DNA of 64,000 nt, taken from the NCBI RefSeq assembly GCF_049675895.1, contig NZ_CP183834.1, forward strand, positions 2,418,001 through 2,482,000, read 5' to 3'. This document shows, in pieces, positions 45,156 through 54,074 of the stretch (positions are counted from its first letter, which is position 1; each line of letters opens with the position of its first letter). Both the position numbers and the translations under genes were made by a program. Source of the DNA: Ampullimonas aquatilis (GTDB lineage: Bacteria > Pseudomonadota > Gammaproteobacteria > Burkholderiales > Burkholderiaceae_D). The notes under the pieces were generated by a model. The model searched no databases. It was not told the origin of the DNA and was given only the letters and a program-made list of their open reading frames with translations.

Positions 45156-45491
45156 TTATTCATCTTTCTTTTCAGTTATTCGCTCAACCAGAACCTTTTC
45201 ACAAGTTTTAAATAACAAGTAAAAGGTTGCACTTACCAAACCAGAAATAATCAGCTCAGCTAATTGTCTCAATGCCCCATCCATTAATGCTTGCCAGCCA
45301 TGCTCAATTAAAAGATCGAGGTTTGCCTGCAAAAGATGAAGCAAATTTAATGACATCAGCCCAAACAACAAAAAGCTCAGGCACAACAACAAAAAAGCAA
45401 CAAACCAATGCTTGGAAAGAAAAGTTTTTAATCGAGTCGGCGTAATCAAACTTGAAGTCTTCGCACAAATTAAATCTGACGAGCCAACCAA
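45156..45491 (-). CDS. Small membrane protein between leuD and leuB
   Basis: 111 aa from this TTG; the first 22 bases overlap leuD. Two hydrophobic helices (HWFVAFLLLCLSFLLFGLMS and LIISGLVSATFYLLF). An alternative TTG at 45449 gives a shorter protein; neither has a good ribosome site. Its stop abuts the leuB start, so it is embedded in the leu operon and probably translated. Function unknown; no link to leucine synthesis is visible. Confidence 0.6.
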   Translation of the reverse strand: MVGSSDLICAKTSSLITPTRLKTFLSKHWFVAFLLLCLSFLLFGLMSLNLLHLLQANLDLLIEHGWQALMDGALRQLAELIISGLVSATFYLLFKTCEKVLVERITEKKDE

Positions 45492-46114
45492 GGCTGTTGC
45501 TGCAATCTATCCGCTTCAAAAGCTTTAATCTTGTCGGACTGTCTGAGTGTTAGGCCAATATCATCCAAACCATTCAGTAAACAATATCGACGGAACTCTT
45601 CAACATTAAAACCAATAACGCGCTTAGATGGTGTTTCAACTTCCATTTTCTTCAAGTCAATAATCAGACTATAACCAGGTGTTTCGTATACCTCGTTGAA
45701 TAAGCGATCAACTTCCTGCTCACTCAACACAATAGGCAAAACACCATTTTTGAAACAGTTATTGAAAAAAATATCAGCAAAGGATGGTGCAATCAGGGCA
45801 CGAAAACCTTGCTGTTCAAGCGCCCATGGTGCATGCTCCCGAGATGAGCCACACCCAAAATTTTTGCGAGCAAGCAAGATAGAAGCGTCCTTGTAGCGCG
45901 GCAGATTCAAAACAAAATCAGGATTCAACGGACGTCCCGAGTTATCCATACCTGGTTCACCTTGATCCAGATAACGCCACTCATCAAACAGATTAGGCCC
46001 AAATCCTGTACGTTTAATCGATTTTAGAAATTGTTTGGGAATAATGGCATCTGTATCCACGTTCTCGCGATCCAGTGGCAAGACCAAGCCTTGATGAACA
46101 GTAAACTTATCCAT
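45470..46114 (-). CDS. leuD: 3-isopropylmalate dehydratase small subunit
   Basis: 214 aa, swivel domain of isopropylmalate isomerase. Key motifs: DTDAIIPKQFLKSI and LLARKNFGCGSSREHAPWAL. Works with LeuC. AAGGA nine bases before ATG. The entericidin gene lies 11 bases upstream in the same direction. Confidence 0.97.
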   Translation of the reverse strand: MDKFTVHQGLVLPLDRENVDTDAIIPKQFLKSIKRTGFGPNLFDEWRYLDQGEPGMDNSGRPLNPDFVLNLPRYKDASILLARKNFGCGSSREHAPWALEQQGFRALIAPSFADIFFNNCFKNGVLPIVLSEQEVDRLFNEVYETPGYSLIIDLKKMEVETPSKRVIGFNVEEFRRYCLLNGLDDIGLTLRQSDKIKAFEADRLQQQPWLARQI

Positions 46115-46125
46115 TTGATCAATCC

Positions 46126-46254
46126 TTATTTGGCTTTATCAGCGGCTTTTTCAATTGCTTCACCACCTTTTTTAATATCCGTTCCTAAACCTTGCAGCGT
46201 ATTGCAACCAGCCAAAAAACCAAACAATAAACATCCAAATAAAATCTTATTCAT
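46126..46254 (-). CDS. Entericidin-type small lipoprotein
   Basis: 42 aa. Signal peptide with lipobox FLAGC (C17 is the acylated cysteine), then NTLQGLGTDIKKGGEAIEKA, the conserved entericidin A/B core, ending AADKAK. Entericidins are tiny inner/outer-membrane lipoproteins first described as a toxin/antidote pair in E. coli; single copies like this are common in betaproteobacteria. GAGAT lies eight bases before the ATG. It sits in the leuC-leuD gap on the same strand. Confidence 0.85.
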   Translation of the reverse strand: MNKILFGCLLFGFLAGCNTLQGLGTDIKKGGEAIEKAADKAK

Positions 46255-46327
46255 AACCATCTCATAACAGAAAACTCAAATTGAATCCAAAGACCTAATG
46301 ACGGATTAAATACAAATGCAACGCAAT

Positions 46328-47728
46328 TTAAAACGCTCTTACATCGACAAAATGTCCCGCAATAGCAGCAGCAGCAGCCATAGCTGGAGAAACTAAATGA
46401 GTTCGCCCCCCGGCTCCTTGACGCCCTTCAAAATTTCTATTCGAGGTAGATGCACAACGCTCACCTGGTTCCAACTTATCGGCATTCATTGCCAAACACA
46501 TTGAACATCCCGGTTCACGCCACTCAAAGCCTGCGGCAAGGAATATCTGATGCAAACCTTCCTTCTCAGCTTGCTCTTTGACCAATCCAGAACCAGGAAC
46601 AACCAAGGCCAACCTGACATTAGTGGCTTTCTTGCGACCTTTGATTACACTGGCAGCGGCGCGCAAATCCTCAATACGTGAGTTAGTACATGAACCAATA
46701 AACACTTTATCAATTTGTACATCTTTCAATGCCATACCTGGATGCAATCCCATATATTGAACGGCGCGAGAAATAGCTTCTTTTTTACTTGGATCAACTT
46801 CCAGAGCAGGATCCGGAACGACATCATCAATGGTTAATACCATCTCTGGTGAAGTTCCCCAAGTAACCTGAGGCTTGATAAATGAAGCGTCCAGATTAAC
46901 TACGCGATCAAATTGAGCTCCCTCATCTGAATACAAGGTGCGCCAATAGGTAAGCGCTTTTTCTAAATCGGCATCAGTTGGACTAAAAGGACGATTTTGC
47001 ACATAGTCCAAAGTAGTCTGGTCTACTGCTATCAGTCCTGCCCGAGCCCCCGCCTCAATGGCCATATTGCAGATGGTCATCCGACCTTCCATCGACATAT
47101 TTCGAATTGTCGAACCGGCAAATTCAATCGTACATCCCGTACCACCGGCCGTACCAATTTTGCCGATAACAGCCAGAACGAGATCCTTGGCACTGACACC
47201 CGGCCCTAATTCGCCATCAACCTGGACCAGAAGATTCTTCGCTTTTTTCATCAGCAAAGTCTGGGTTGCTAAAACGTGTTCCACTTCGGAGGTGCCAATA
47301 CCAAAAGCCAGCGCCCCAAATGCGCCATGGGTACTGGTATGGGAATCGCCACAAACGACTGTCATACCAGGCAGAGTGGCACCCTGCTCAGGCCCAATGA
47401 CATGCACAATGCCTTGTCGCTTGTCATTCATTTTGAATTGTGTAATACCGTATTGATCACAATTCTGATCCAAAGTCTCAATCTGAAGCCGTGAGACGGG
47501 ATCGCTAATCCCCGCCGAACGATCAGTGGTCGGCACATTATGATCAGACACTGCCAAATTTGCAGAAACTCTCCACAATGGACGATGTGCCAGTTTTAGT
47601 CCATCAAATGCTTGCGGACTAGTGACTTCGTGCACCAAATGACGATCAATATAAAGAATTGAAGTCCCATCTGCTTCCGTATGCACAACATGTGCATCCC
47701 ACAATTTGTCATAGAGAGTTTTTGCCAT
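46328..47728 (-). CDS. leuC: 3-isopropylmalate dehydratase large subunit
   Basis: 466 aa, aconitase-superfamily enzyme. The 4Fe-4S ligands lie in VFIGSCTNSRIEDLRAA and EPGCSMCLAMN; other markers are HLVHEVTSPQAFDGL and CGDSHTSTHGAFGALAFGIG. MAKTLYDKLWDAHVV from ATG 47728 is the standard start; a longer frame reaches 47812. It is the first leu gene of this strand, separated from gltA by a terminator. Confidence 0.97.
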   Translation of the reverse strand: MAKTLYDKLWDAHVVHTEADGTSILYIDRHLVHEVTSPQAFDGLKLAHRPLWRVSANLAVSDHNVPTTDRSAGISDPVSRLQIETLDQNCDQYGITQFKMNDKRQGIVHVIGPEQGATLPGMTVVCGDSHTSTHGAFGALAFGIGTSEVEHVLATQTLLMKKAKNLLVQVDGELGPGVSAKDLVLAVIGKIGTAGGTGCTIEFAGSTIRNMSMEGRMTICNMAIEAGARAGLIAVDQTTLDYVQNRPFSPTDADLEKALTYWRTLYSDEGAQFDRVVNLDASFIKPQVTWGTSPEMVLTIDDVVPDPALEVDPSKKEAISRAVQYMGLHPGMALKDVQIDKVFIGSCTNSRIEDLRAAASVIKGRKKATNVRLALVVPGSGLVKEQAEKEGLHQIFLAAGFEWREPGCSMCLAMNADKLEPGERCASTSNRNFEGRQGAGGRTHLVSPAMAAAAAIAGHFVDVRAF

Positions 47729-47800
47729 TGCCAACACCTGATTAGAGCTTGAGATTATGCCATAGGTAACATTTTCGCCGCCTGATGTGATAGGAAACGA

Positions 47801-47825
47801 AAAAGCCGGCATTTAGCCGGCTTTT
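47801..47825 (-). terminator. Terminator after gltA
   Basis: AAAAGCCGGC (47801-47810) pairs with GCCGGCTTTT (47816-47825) around a five-base loop. On the minus strand it lies 19 bases after the gltA stop and ends the sdh-gltA transcript. Confidence 0.9.
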
Positions 47826-47843
47826 AATAGATCCAGCTAAAGA

Positions 47844-49154
47844 TTAACGTTGATCAATCTTTTTCACATCACGAGTTGTTGCACCAACAAACAGCTGACG
47901 TGGACGACCAATCTTATATTCTGGATCGGTAATCATTTCTTGCCACTGAGCAATCCAACCTACCGTACGTGCCAGAGCAAAAATGCAAGTAAACATAGCC
48001 GTTGGAATACCTAATGCACGCTGCACAATACCTGAGTAAAAATCGACATTCGGATACAGTTTACGTGAGACAAAGTATTCGTCTTCAAGCGCAATTTTTT
48101 CCAATGTCATAGCCAGCTTGAAGAGCGGATCATTTTCCAGGCCGAGCTCATTCAATACTTCATAGCAGGTTTCACGCATCAATTTGGCACGTGGATCATA
48201 GTTTTTGTAAACACGGTGACCAAAACCCATCAGACGCACACCGGAGTTTTTGTCTTTGACTTTTTCAATGAATTCACCGATCTTCTCGACACCACCCATT
48301 TTTTGAATGTCATTGAGCATCACCAAACACGCCTCATTTGCACCGCCATGGGCTGGCCCCCACAAACAAGCCACACCCGCAGCAATTGCTGCAAATGGAT
48401 TGGTCCCCGAGGAACCAGCCAAGCGTACTGTCGATGTAGAAGCATTCTGCTCGTGATCAGCATGCAAAATGAAGATACGATCCAAGGCACGAACCAGTAC
48501 CTCATTGACTTTGTATTCTTCACAAGGTGTTGCAAACATCATCTGCATGAAGTTTGCTGAATAGGACAGATTGTTCTTAGGATAAACAAAAGGCTGACCA
48601 ATCGTATATTTGTGCGCCATTGCCACCAATGTAGGCATTTTGGCAATTAAGCGAATTGCCGAAATTTCACGTTGATGCGGATCAGTGATTTCAATCGCAT
48701 CTGGATAAAAGGCAGCCATTGCACCAATAGTACCTGTCAACACTGCCATGGGATGAGCATCTCGGCGGAAACCGCGCAGGAAAAATTGCATTTGCTCATG
48801 CACCATCGTGTGATTCATCACATCGTTGGTAAATGCAGTTTTTTCTGCCACGTTAGGTAACTCACCTTTAAGCAACAAATAGCAAGTCTCGAGGAAATCG
48901 CAATTTACTGCCAATTGTTCAATCGGGTAACCGCGGTATAAGAGCTCACCTTTATCGCCATCGATATAGGTAATTTTAGAGTTACAGGAAGCCGTGGACA
49001 TAAAACCTGAATCATAAGTAAACATACCTGTGGAGGCATATAACTTACGGATATCAATGACGTCAGGGCCAACCGTACCTTTATAGATTGGGAATTCCAC
49101 ACTAGGAGCACCGTTGGAAAACGATAAAGTGGCTTTTACATCGGAGGGAGTCAT
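47844..49154 (-). CDS. gltA: Citrate synthase
   Basis: 436 aa, hexameric type II citrate synthase. Motifs: YIDGDKGELLYRGYPIEQLA, active-site histidines in ILHADHEQNASTSTVRLAGS and CLWGPAHGGANEA, and the catalytic Asp in NVDFYSGIVQRALGIP. ATG 49154 has AAGGAAG seven bases upstream; an upstream start at 49178 is unlikely. Last gene of the sdhCDABE-gltA transcript. Confidence 0.98.
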   Translation of the reverse strand: MTPSDVKATLSFSNGAPSVEFPIYKGTVGPDVIDIRKLYASTGMFTYDSGFMSTASCNSKITYIDGDKGELLYRGYPIEQLAVNCDFLETCYLLLKGELPNVAEKTAFTNDVMNHTMVHEQMQFFLRGFRRDAHPMAVLTGTIGAMAAFYPDAIEITDPHQREISAIRLIAKMPTLVAMAHKYTIGQPFVYPKNNLSYSANFMQMMFATPCEEYKVNEVLVRALDRIFILHADHEQNASTSTVRLAGSSGTNPFAAIAAGVACLWGPAHGGANEACLVMLNDIQKMGGVEKIGEFIEKVKDKNSGVRLMGFGHRVYKNYDPRAKLMRETCYEVLNELGLENDPLFKLAMTLEKIALEDEYFVSRKLYPNVDFYSGIVQRALGIPTAMFTCIFALARTVGWIAQWQEMITDPEYKIGRPRQLFVGATTRDVKKIDQR

Positions 49155-49196
49155 GAGTGGCTTCCTTATGGTGAGCAAGTTAATGGTTTAAGTAAT

Positions 49197-49463
49197 TCAA
49201 ACTGCACGCAAGCGATTAAGCACAAGCAAGACAGATTGGGTTTGCAAAGAATCATCTGGTTCTTTCCTGGAAAGCAGTAGATCCAAGAGTTCATTGTCAG
49301 ATAAATCAAGTAAAGCAGAAAGCGCGCCCACCTCATCATCACTTAGCTCTGACTCATGCTCATCCAGAAAACGCGTCAGAATCACGTCATTTTCCAGAAG
49401 CCCCCGCCGCGCACGCCAACGTAAGCGTGCACGATTTAAGGGATCAGACTGATGAGAGGGCAT
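49197..49463 (-). CDS. sdhE: FAD assembly factor SdhE
   Basis: 88-aa helical protein that helps insert FAD into SdhA. The family motif RGLLEND (R-G-x2-E) is present at about residues 21-27. ATG 49463 gives MPSHQSDPLNRARLRWRARR. It follows sdhB by 10 bases, as expected for its role. Confidence 0.92.
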   Translation of the reverse strand: MPSHQSDPLNRARLRWRARRGLLENDVILTRFLDEHESELSDDEVGALSALLDLSDNELLDLLLSRKEPDDSLQTQSVLLVLNRLRAV

Positions 49464-49473
49464 TATCACTAAC

Positions 49474-50184
49474 TTATACGGTCCGACGGACCATAAGTTC
49501 TTTGATTTTGCCAATCGCCTTGGTTGGGTTTAGTCCTTTCGGACAAACATCCACGCAATTCATAATCGTGTGGCAGCGGAACAGCCGATAAGGATCTTCC
49601 AAATTATCCAATCGCTCACCCGTTACCTGATCACGACTATCCGCAATAAAGCGATAGGCCTGGAGCAATCCAGCCGGCCCCACAAACTTATCAGGGTTCC
49701 ACCAAAATGATGGACATGAAGTTGAGCAGCAGGCGCACAAGATACATTCATAAAGGCCATCAAGCTCTTCACGTTCTTCCGGCGACTGCAAACGCTCTTT
49801 CTCTGGCGGAGGCGTATCGTTAATCAAATACGGGCGAATCGAATGATATTGTTTAAAGAACTGTGTCATATCGACGATCAAGTCGCGAATGACAGGAAGC
49901 CCTGGCAATGGCCGCAAAACAATCGGTTCTTGCAGCTCATTTAGGTTTGTTGTGCATGCCAGACGATTTTTGCCATTGACATTCATCGCATCTGACCCGC
50001 AAACACCCTCGCGACACGAACGGCGTAGCGCTAAAGAGTCATCCACATCAGACTTGATGCGCTGGAGGGCATCAAGCAACATTTTGTCAGTCTCTTTGAG
50101 TTCGACTTCCAGATCCTGCATATAGGGCTTGGCATCCTTGTCAGGATCATAGCGATAGATTTGAAACTTGATTGTACGTGGCAT
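49474..50184 (-). CDS. sdhB: Succinate dehydrogenase iron-sulfur subunit
   Basis: 236 aa. 2Fe-2S ligands in CREGVCGSDAMNVNGKNRLA and the following Cys, 4Fe-4S in CILCACCSTSCPSFWWNPDK, 3Fe-4S in CHTIMNCVDVCPKGLNPTKA. Passes electrons from SdhA FAD to quinone. ATG 50184 (MPRTIKFQIYRYDPD) is the usual start. Confidence 0.97.
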   Translation of the reverse strand: MPRTIKFQIYRYDPDKDAKPYMQDLEVELKETDKMLLDALQRIKSDVDDSLALRRSCREGVCGSDAMNVNGKNRLACTTNLNELQEPIVLRPLPGLPVIRDLIVDMTQFFKQYHSIRPYLINDTPPPEKERLQSPEEREELDGLYECILCACCSTSCPSFWWNPDKFVGPAGLLQAYRFIADSRDQVTGERLDNLEDPYRLFRCHTIMNCVDVCPKGLNPTKAIGKIKELMVRRTV

Positions 50185-50198
50185 TTTTAACCTCAAAA

Positions 50199-51977
50199 TT
50201 AGAAGGTACGAGCCTTGGGCTTGAATGTTTCAACGGTAAGCGGCTGTGTTTTTACTGGTTTGTAGTCCAAACGATTACCTTCCGAGAACCAGAGTGTGTG
50301 CTTCATCCAGTTTTCATCATCACGCTTCTCATAGTCACGATGTGCGTGTGCTCCACGGCTCTCTTTACGTGCAGCCGCAGAAGTAATCGTCGCCTTTGCC
50401 GTTTCAACCAAATTGTCCAGTTCCAACGCTTCAATCCGAGCCGTATTAAAGACCTTGGATTTATCTTTAATGAAAACATTTTTCGCGCGTTCGGCCAATC
50501 CAAGAATCTTGGTCACGCCACTATTCAGCAACTCATCTGTGCGGAACACACCGCAGTGGTACTGCATAGCTGCACGAATATCATTTGCCACATCTTGAAC
50601 GCGCTCACCAGAACTTGAACCATCAATCTTGGCCAAGCGAGACAGCGCAAAATCAGCTGCATCAGCAGGCAAAGGCTTATGTTCTTTGTTCTTGAGGTTG
50701 TATTGAACAATATGATTACCGGCAGCACGACCAAACACCACCAGATCTAGCAGGGAGTTAGTTCCAAGTCTATTAGCACCATGTACTGATACACAAGCAC
50801 ACTCACCAATGGCATACATACCGTTAACAATCTCGTTAGGGCTACCATTTTTAGGTACCACAACCTGACCGTAAATATTGGTTGGAATGCCACCCATCTG
50901 GTAGTGAATCGTTGGTACAACTGGAATAGGCTCTTTAGTGCAATCAACGTTTGCAAACTTGTGAGCAATCTCAGCAATTGAAGGCAGTCGCTTATTAATC
51001 GTATCTGCACCCAAGTGATCCAACTTCAACAACACATGATCTTTGTTTGGACCACAACCACGACCTTCTTTGATTTCCTGATCCATCGATCGCGAAACAA
51101 AGTCACGCGGCGCCAAGTCCTTCAAAGTTGGTGCATAGCGCTCCATAAAGCGCTCACCATTACAGTTGAGCAGAATGCCACCCTCACCACGCACACCTTC
51201 GGTGATGAGCACCCCAGCACCAGCAACACCGGTTGGATGGAATTGCCAGAACTCCATATCCTCCAGCGGAAAGCCTGCACGAGCAGCCATGCCCATGCCA
51301 TCACCAGTATTAATAAACGCATTCGTAGAAGCCGCCCAGATACGGCCAGCACCACCCGTCGCAAACAGCGTGGTCTTGGCTTGCAGAATCATGACTTCGC
51401 CAGTTTCCATTTCCAGCGCCACAACCCCAAGTACATCACCGTCAGCATCACGGATCAGATCAAGCGCCATCCACTCCACAAAGAAGTGTGTTTTTGCCCG
51501 TACATTGCGTTGATAAAGCGTATGTAAAAGTGCGTGACCAGTTCGATCGGCCGCGGCACAAGCACGCGCAACTGGTTTTTCACCAAAATTGGCAGAATGA
51601 CCACCAAATGGGCGCTGATAGATCGTGCCATCGGCATTACGATCAAATGGCATGCCGAAATGCTCAAGCTCGTAAACCACCTTTGGCGCTTCACGGCACA
51701 TGAACTCAATCGCATCCTGATCACCCAGATAGTCCGAACCCTTAACGGTGTCAAACATATGCCAGTACCAGTTATCCTCGGTCATATTACCCAAAGATGC
51801 GCCAATACCACCCTGCGCAGCAACAGTATGCGAACGAGTTGGAAAAACTTTCGAGAGCACGGCAACGTTGAGACCAGCTTCAGCCAATTGCAAAGAAGCC
51901 CGCATGCCAGCGCCACCAGCACCGACAATAACAGCATCAAAACGACGTGTTGGAATGGAGGATTTCACAGCTACCAC
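50199..51977 (-). CDS. sdhA: Succinate dehydrogenase flavoprotein subunit
   Basis: 592 aa. FAD fold FDAVIVGAGGAGMRASLQLA; covalent flavin His in RSHTVAAQGGIGASLGNM; substrate residues in FHPTGVAGAGVLITEGVRGE and HGANRLGTNSLLDLVVFGR. The start is GTG 51977 (MVAVKSSIPTRRFDAV): GGAGAG seven bases upstream overlaps the end of sdhD, whose stop is two bases before the GTG. A much longer open frame upstream is inside sdhD and is not used. Confidence 0.97.
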   Translation of the reverse strand: MVAVKSSIPTRRFDAVIVGAGGAGMRASLQLAEAGLNVAVLSKVFPTRSHTVAAQGGIGASLGNMTEDNWYWHMFDTVKGSDYLGDQDAIEFMCREAPKVVYELEHFGMPFDRNADGTIYQRPFGGHSANFGEKPVARACAAADRTGHALLHTLYQRNVRAKTHFFVEWMALDLIRDADGDVLGVVALEMETGEVMILQAKTTLFATGGAGRIWAASTNAFINTGDGMGMAARAGFPLEDMEFWQFHPTGVAGAGVLITEGVRGEGGILLNCNGERFMERYAPTLKDLAPRDFVSRSMDQEIKEGRGCGPNKDHVLLKLDHLGADTINKRLPSIAEIAHKFANVDCTKEPIPVVPTIHYQMGGIPTNIYGQVVVPKNGSPNEIVNGMYAIGECACVSVHGANRLGTNSLLDLVVFGRAAGNHIVQYNLKNKEHKPLPADAADFALSRLAKIDGSSSGERVQDVANDIRAAMQYHCGVFRTDELLNSGVTKILGLAERAKNVFIKDKSKVFNTARIEALELDNLVETAKATITSAAARKESRGAHAHRDYEKRDDENWMKHTLWFSEGNRLDYKPVKTQPLTVETFKPKARTF

Positions 51978-51979
51978 GA

Positions 51980-52345
51980 TTAAGCTCTCCAGAGAATCTG
52001 CGCCGCCCAACCGGCACAAGCAATCAGCCACAAAATGGTGGCGACCTGTAATACCAAGCGCACAGCTACTGGCTTGACGTAATCCATCCAAATATCACGG
52101 ATACCGACCCAAGCATGGTAGAACAATGCGACAAAAACAACGAAGGTAGCCAACTTCATCCACTGATGAGAAAAAAGACCTGCCCAACCATCATAAGAAA
52201 AATTATTAGCTGTCAAAAAAGCGACTAGCAAGATAACTGTATAGACCGCCATGACAACAGCAGTAATACGCTGCGCCAACCAATCACGCAAACCATAATG
52301 CGCCCCCACTACCAAGCGTTTTGGGCCAATATTATTTGTAGTCAT
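51980..52345 (-). CDS. sdhD: Succinate dehydrogenase membrane anchor subunit SdhD
   Basis: 121 aa, three TM helices, heme-b/quinone anchor. Markers: HYGLRDWLAQRITAVVMAVY and the loop FYHAWVGIRDIWMDYVKP with the conserved His. GGAG nine bases before ATG 52345. It starts one base after the sdhC stop. Confidence 0.94.
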   Translation of the reverse strand: MTTNNIGPKRLVVGAHYGLRDWLAQRITAVVMAVYTVILLVAFLTANNFSYDGWAGLFSHQWMKLATFVVFVALFYHAWVGIRDIWMDYVKPVAVRLVLQVATILWLIACAGWAAQILWRA

Positions 52346-52346
52346 C

Positions 52347-52769
52347 TCAGAATACTCCAAACAGTTTCAAAGCCACCAAGCCGGCCAAGGGCAGACTCAC
52401 AGCAAAAACCACGGCGGCAGACTTGCCAGCAGACTCTTTATCCACACCAATGTGATTATCCATAATCAGGTGTCGAACACCCGCACAAAAATGATGCAAA
52501 TAGGCCCAAGACAAAGCCAGAATCACTAGCTTGGCAAAAACACCTTCCACGATCGACTTGAGATTGGCAAAACTAATTTCAGAAGTCAGACTTTGCTCAA
52601 ACAAATATAAAATGAAGGGCAATAGCAAGAACATCAAAGCACCGCTAACCCGATGCAAAATGGACAAAATACCTGCCAATGGCAAACGGTATTTGATGAT
52701 TTGTGAAATATGGATATTCCGGTATTCGGGCCGGATCTTTTTTGTTTTGGAGTTAAGCACTTCCGCCAT
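52347..52769 (-). CDS. sdhC: Succinate dehydrogenase cytochrome b556 subunit SdhC
   Basis: 140 aa, three TM helices. SILHRVSGALMFLLLPFILY carries the His/Arg/Ser quinone and heme motif, and HHFCAGVRHLIMDNHIG the axial-His region. ATG 52769 gives MAEVLNSKTKKIRPEYRNI with AGGA upstream. First gene of the sdh operon. Confidence 0.95.
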   Translation of the reverse strand: MAEVLNSKTKKIRPEYRNIHISQIIKYRLPLAGILSILHRVSGALMFLLLPFILYLFEQSLTSEISFANLKSIVEGVFAKLVILALSWAYLHHFCAGVRHLIMDNHIGVDKESAGKSAAVVFAVSLPLAGLVALKLFGVF

Positions 52770-52864
52770 GATTGCTTCCTGCTTAGAGTTGAAAAATGAG
52801 GGCAAATGGTTTTTCAGTATTGACAATCGAAAAACCTGTTGATTTTAACTGCATGATCATACTT

Positions 52865-52882
52865 CTGTCATTTATAAGTCTG
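52865..52882. promoter_or_regulatory. Degenerate copy of the GntR palindrome upstream of sdhC
   Basis: CTGTCATTTATAAGTCTG matches the 18-base core of the palindrome at 53777-53798 at 12 of 18 positions, including TGTC-n-T and TATAAG. It lies about 96 bases before the sdhC start. Could be a weaker site for the same regulator; chance similarity in AT-rich DNA is possible. Confidence 0.3.
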
Positions 52883-52924
52883 ATAACCAGTGCACATTTA
52901 CCAATAAATTGAGTGTCGGATTTA

Positions 52925-53722
52925 TCAACTTAACTCATTGTGATAATAAAAATGCTCGGTCAAATAAAGTCCCCTACGCACTTCTGCTGGCCGGTCCTGG
53001 TAAGTCATCGACACACGTTCAACACTTAACAATGGCGTACCCGTAACCACACCCAACCATTGGGCAGAATTTGCATCAGCCAAAACGGCGCGCACTTTTT
53101 CTTCTGCCCTAACTAACCTAGTACCAAATTCCGCTTCAAACAAAGCGTACATAGGCCCTTTATATTCAATTAGGCGTTCCGCAGTCAGGCCTTTAAACAA
53201 GTTGGCAGGCAGCCAAATCTCATCCAGAATTGTTGGCACCGACTTAAATGAAAGCAAACGACGAATCAGAATCATTGACTCCCCGGCTTTCAACTGCAGC
53301 ATCCGCGCAACATCGGCGCTAGCCCTGGCGCGTCGGCACTCCAGCAACTTGTTTTCTGCTGCAACAGAATTACCGTCATCAGGTATCAGACGCAAAAAAC
53401 GGAACTGCGCTTTCGCCTCCTGATGCGTCGCAACAAAAGTACCCTTTCCTTGACGACGAACCACCAGATTTTCCTGGGCCATTTCGTCAATCGCCTTGCG
53501 TACAGTACCTTGACTGACACCATAACGAGCCGCCAAATCCACTTCGCTGGGAATCAACTCCCCCGGCTTCCACTCCCCTGACTCCAGACTTTTGGTAATC
53601 AACCCCTTGATTTGCTGATAAAGCGGACTAAAAGTCGGTGAAGCCGCAGCCCGCATAGCCTCCACCTCGCCAGAAGGCGAGCCAGAGATGCCCATATGAG
53701 TCGCCGAAGCCGCACTTGTCAT
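52925..53722 (-). CDS. GntR/HutC-family regulator of the sdh region
   Basis: 265 aa. N-terminal winged helix (about 30-98; PSEVDLAARYGVSQGTVRKA, GKGTFVATH) and a C-terminal UTRA effector-binding domain (about 115-260). HutC-type proteins sense small metabolites; location between sdhC and mdh suggests a TCA-cycle or organic-acid signal, which is inference. Same strand as sdh, so it may share that transcript; a perfect palindrome lies 55 bases upstream of its own start. Confidence 0.9.
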   Translation of the reverse strand: MTSAASATHMGISGSPSGEVEAMRAAASPTFSPLYQQIKGLITKSLESGEWKPGELIPSEVDLAARYGVSQGTVRKAIDEMAQENLVVRRQGKGTFVATHQEAKAQFRFLRLIPDDGNSVAAENKLLECRRARASADVARMLQLKAGESMILIRRLLSFKSVPTILDEIWLPANLFKGLTAERLIEYKGPMYALFEAEFGTRLVRAEEKVRAVLADANSAQWLGVVTGTPLLSVERVSMTYQDRPAEVRRGLYLTEHFYYHNELS

Positions 53723-54074
53723 ATTTCAGATTTCACCACATTAAACAACATTTCGTCCAGAATTTTTATATTAGTTTTATGTCTTATATAAGACATAAGA
53801 TATAGATTGACACCATCATACTCCAAAACTAAACTAATCGTTTGGCTGCGTTGCGCAATAGATGACTGAAAAATGTGAAAAACACCGCATTTTTTGTGGC
53901 ATTGCTCTATTAGCACTCGCCAGTTCCGGATAAGATGACTGGCTGACTGTTGTTGCAGGACAAAATCAATTTCCAGTGATTTGAACTGAACTACAATCCT
54001 TTCTTTGGAATTCCTTTAAACAATCCAGCGCCAAGTGCGCCCACCTATTTCTACTCACCACGGAGAATATCATC
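53723..54074. other. Divergent control region between the GntR gene and mdh
   Basis: No gene. It contains the perfect palindrome at 53777-53798. Promoters for the GntR-sdh side and for mdh must lie here. The mdh leader shows CGGAGAAT just before the ATG. Confidence 0.6.
53777..53798. promoter_or_regulatory. 22-base perfect palindrome, probable GntR operator
   Basis: TTATGTCTTAT (53777-53787) is followed directly by its reverse complement ATAAGACATAA. No spacer and no T-run, so it is a dimer-binding site rather than a terminator. It lies 55 bases before the GntR start and about 280 before mdh; autoregulation is the simplest reading. Confidence 0.7.

Noticed and set aside
49464..49514. Longer start for sdhE
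   Set aside because: Would overlap the end of sdhB; MPSHQSDPL is the family start.
51978..52091. Longer start for sdhA
   Set aside because: Lies within sdhD; the GTG at 51977 has a proper ribosome site.
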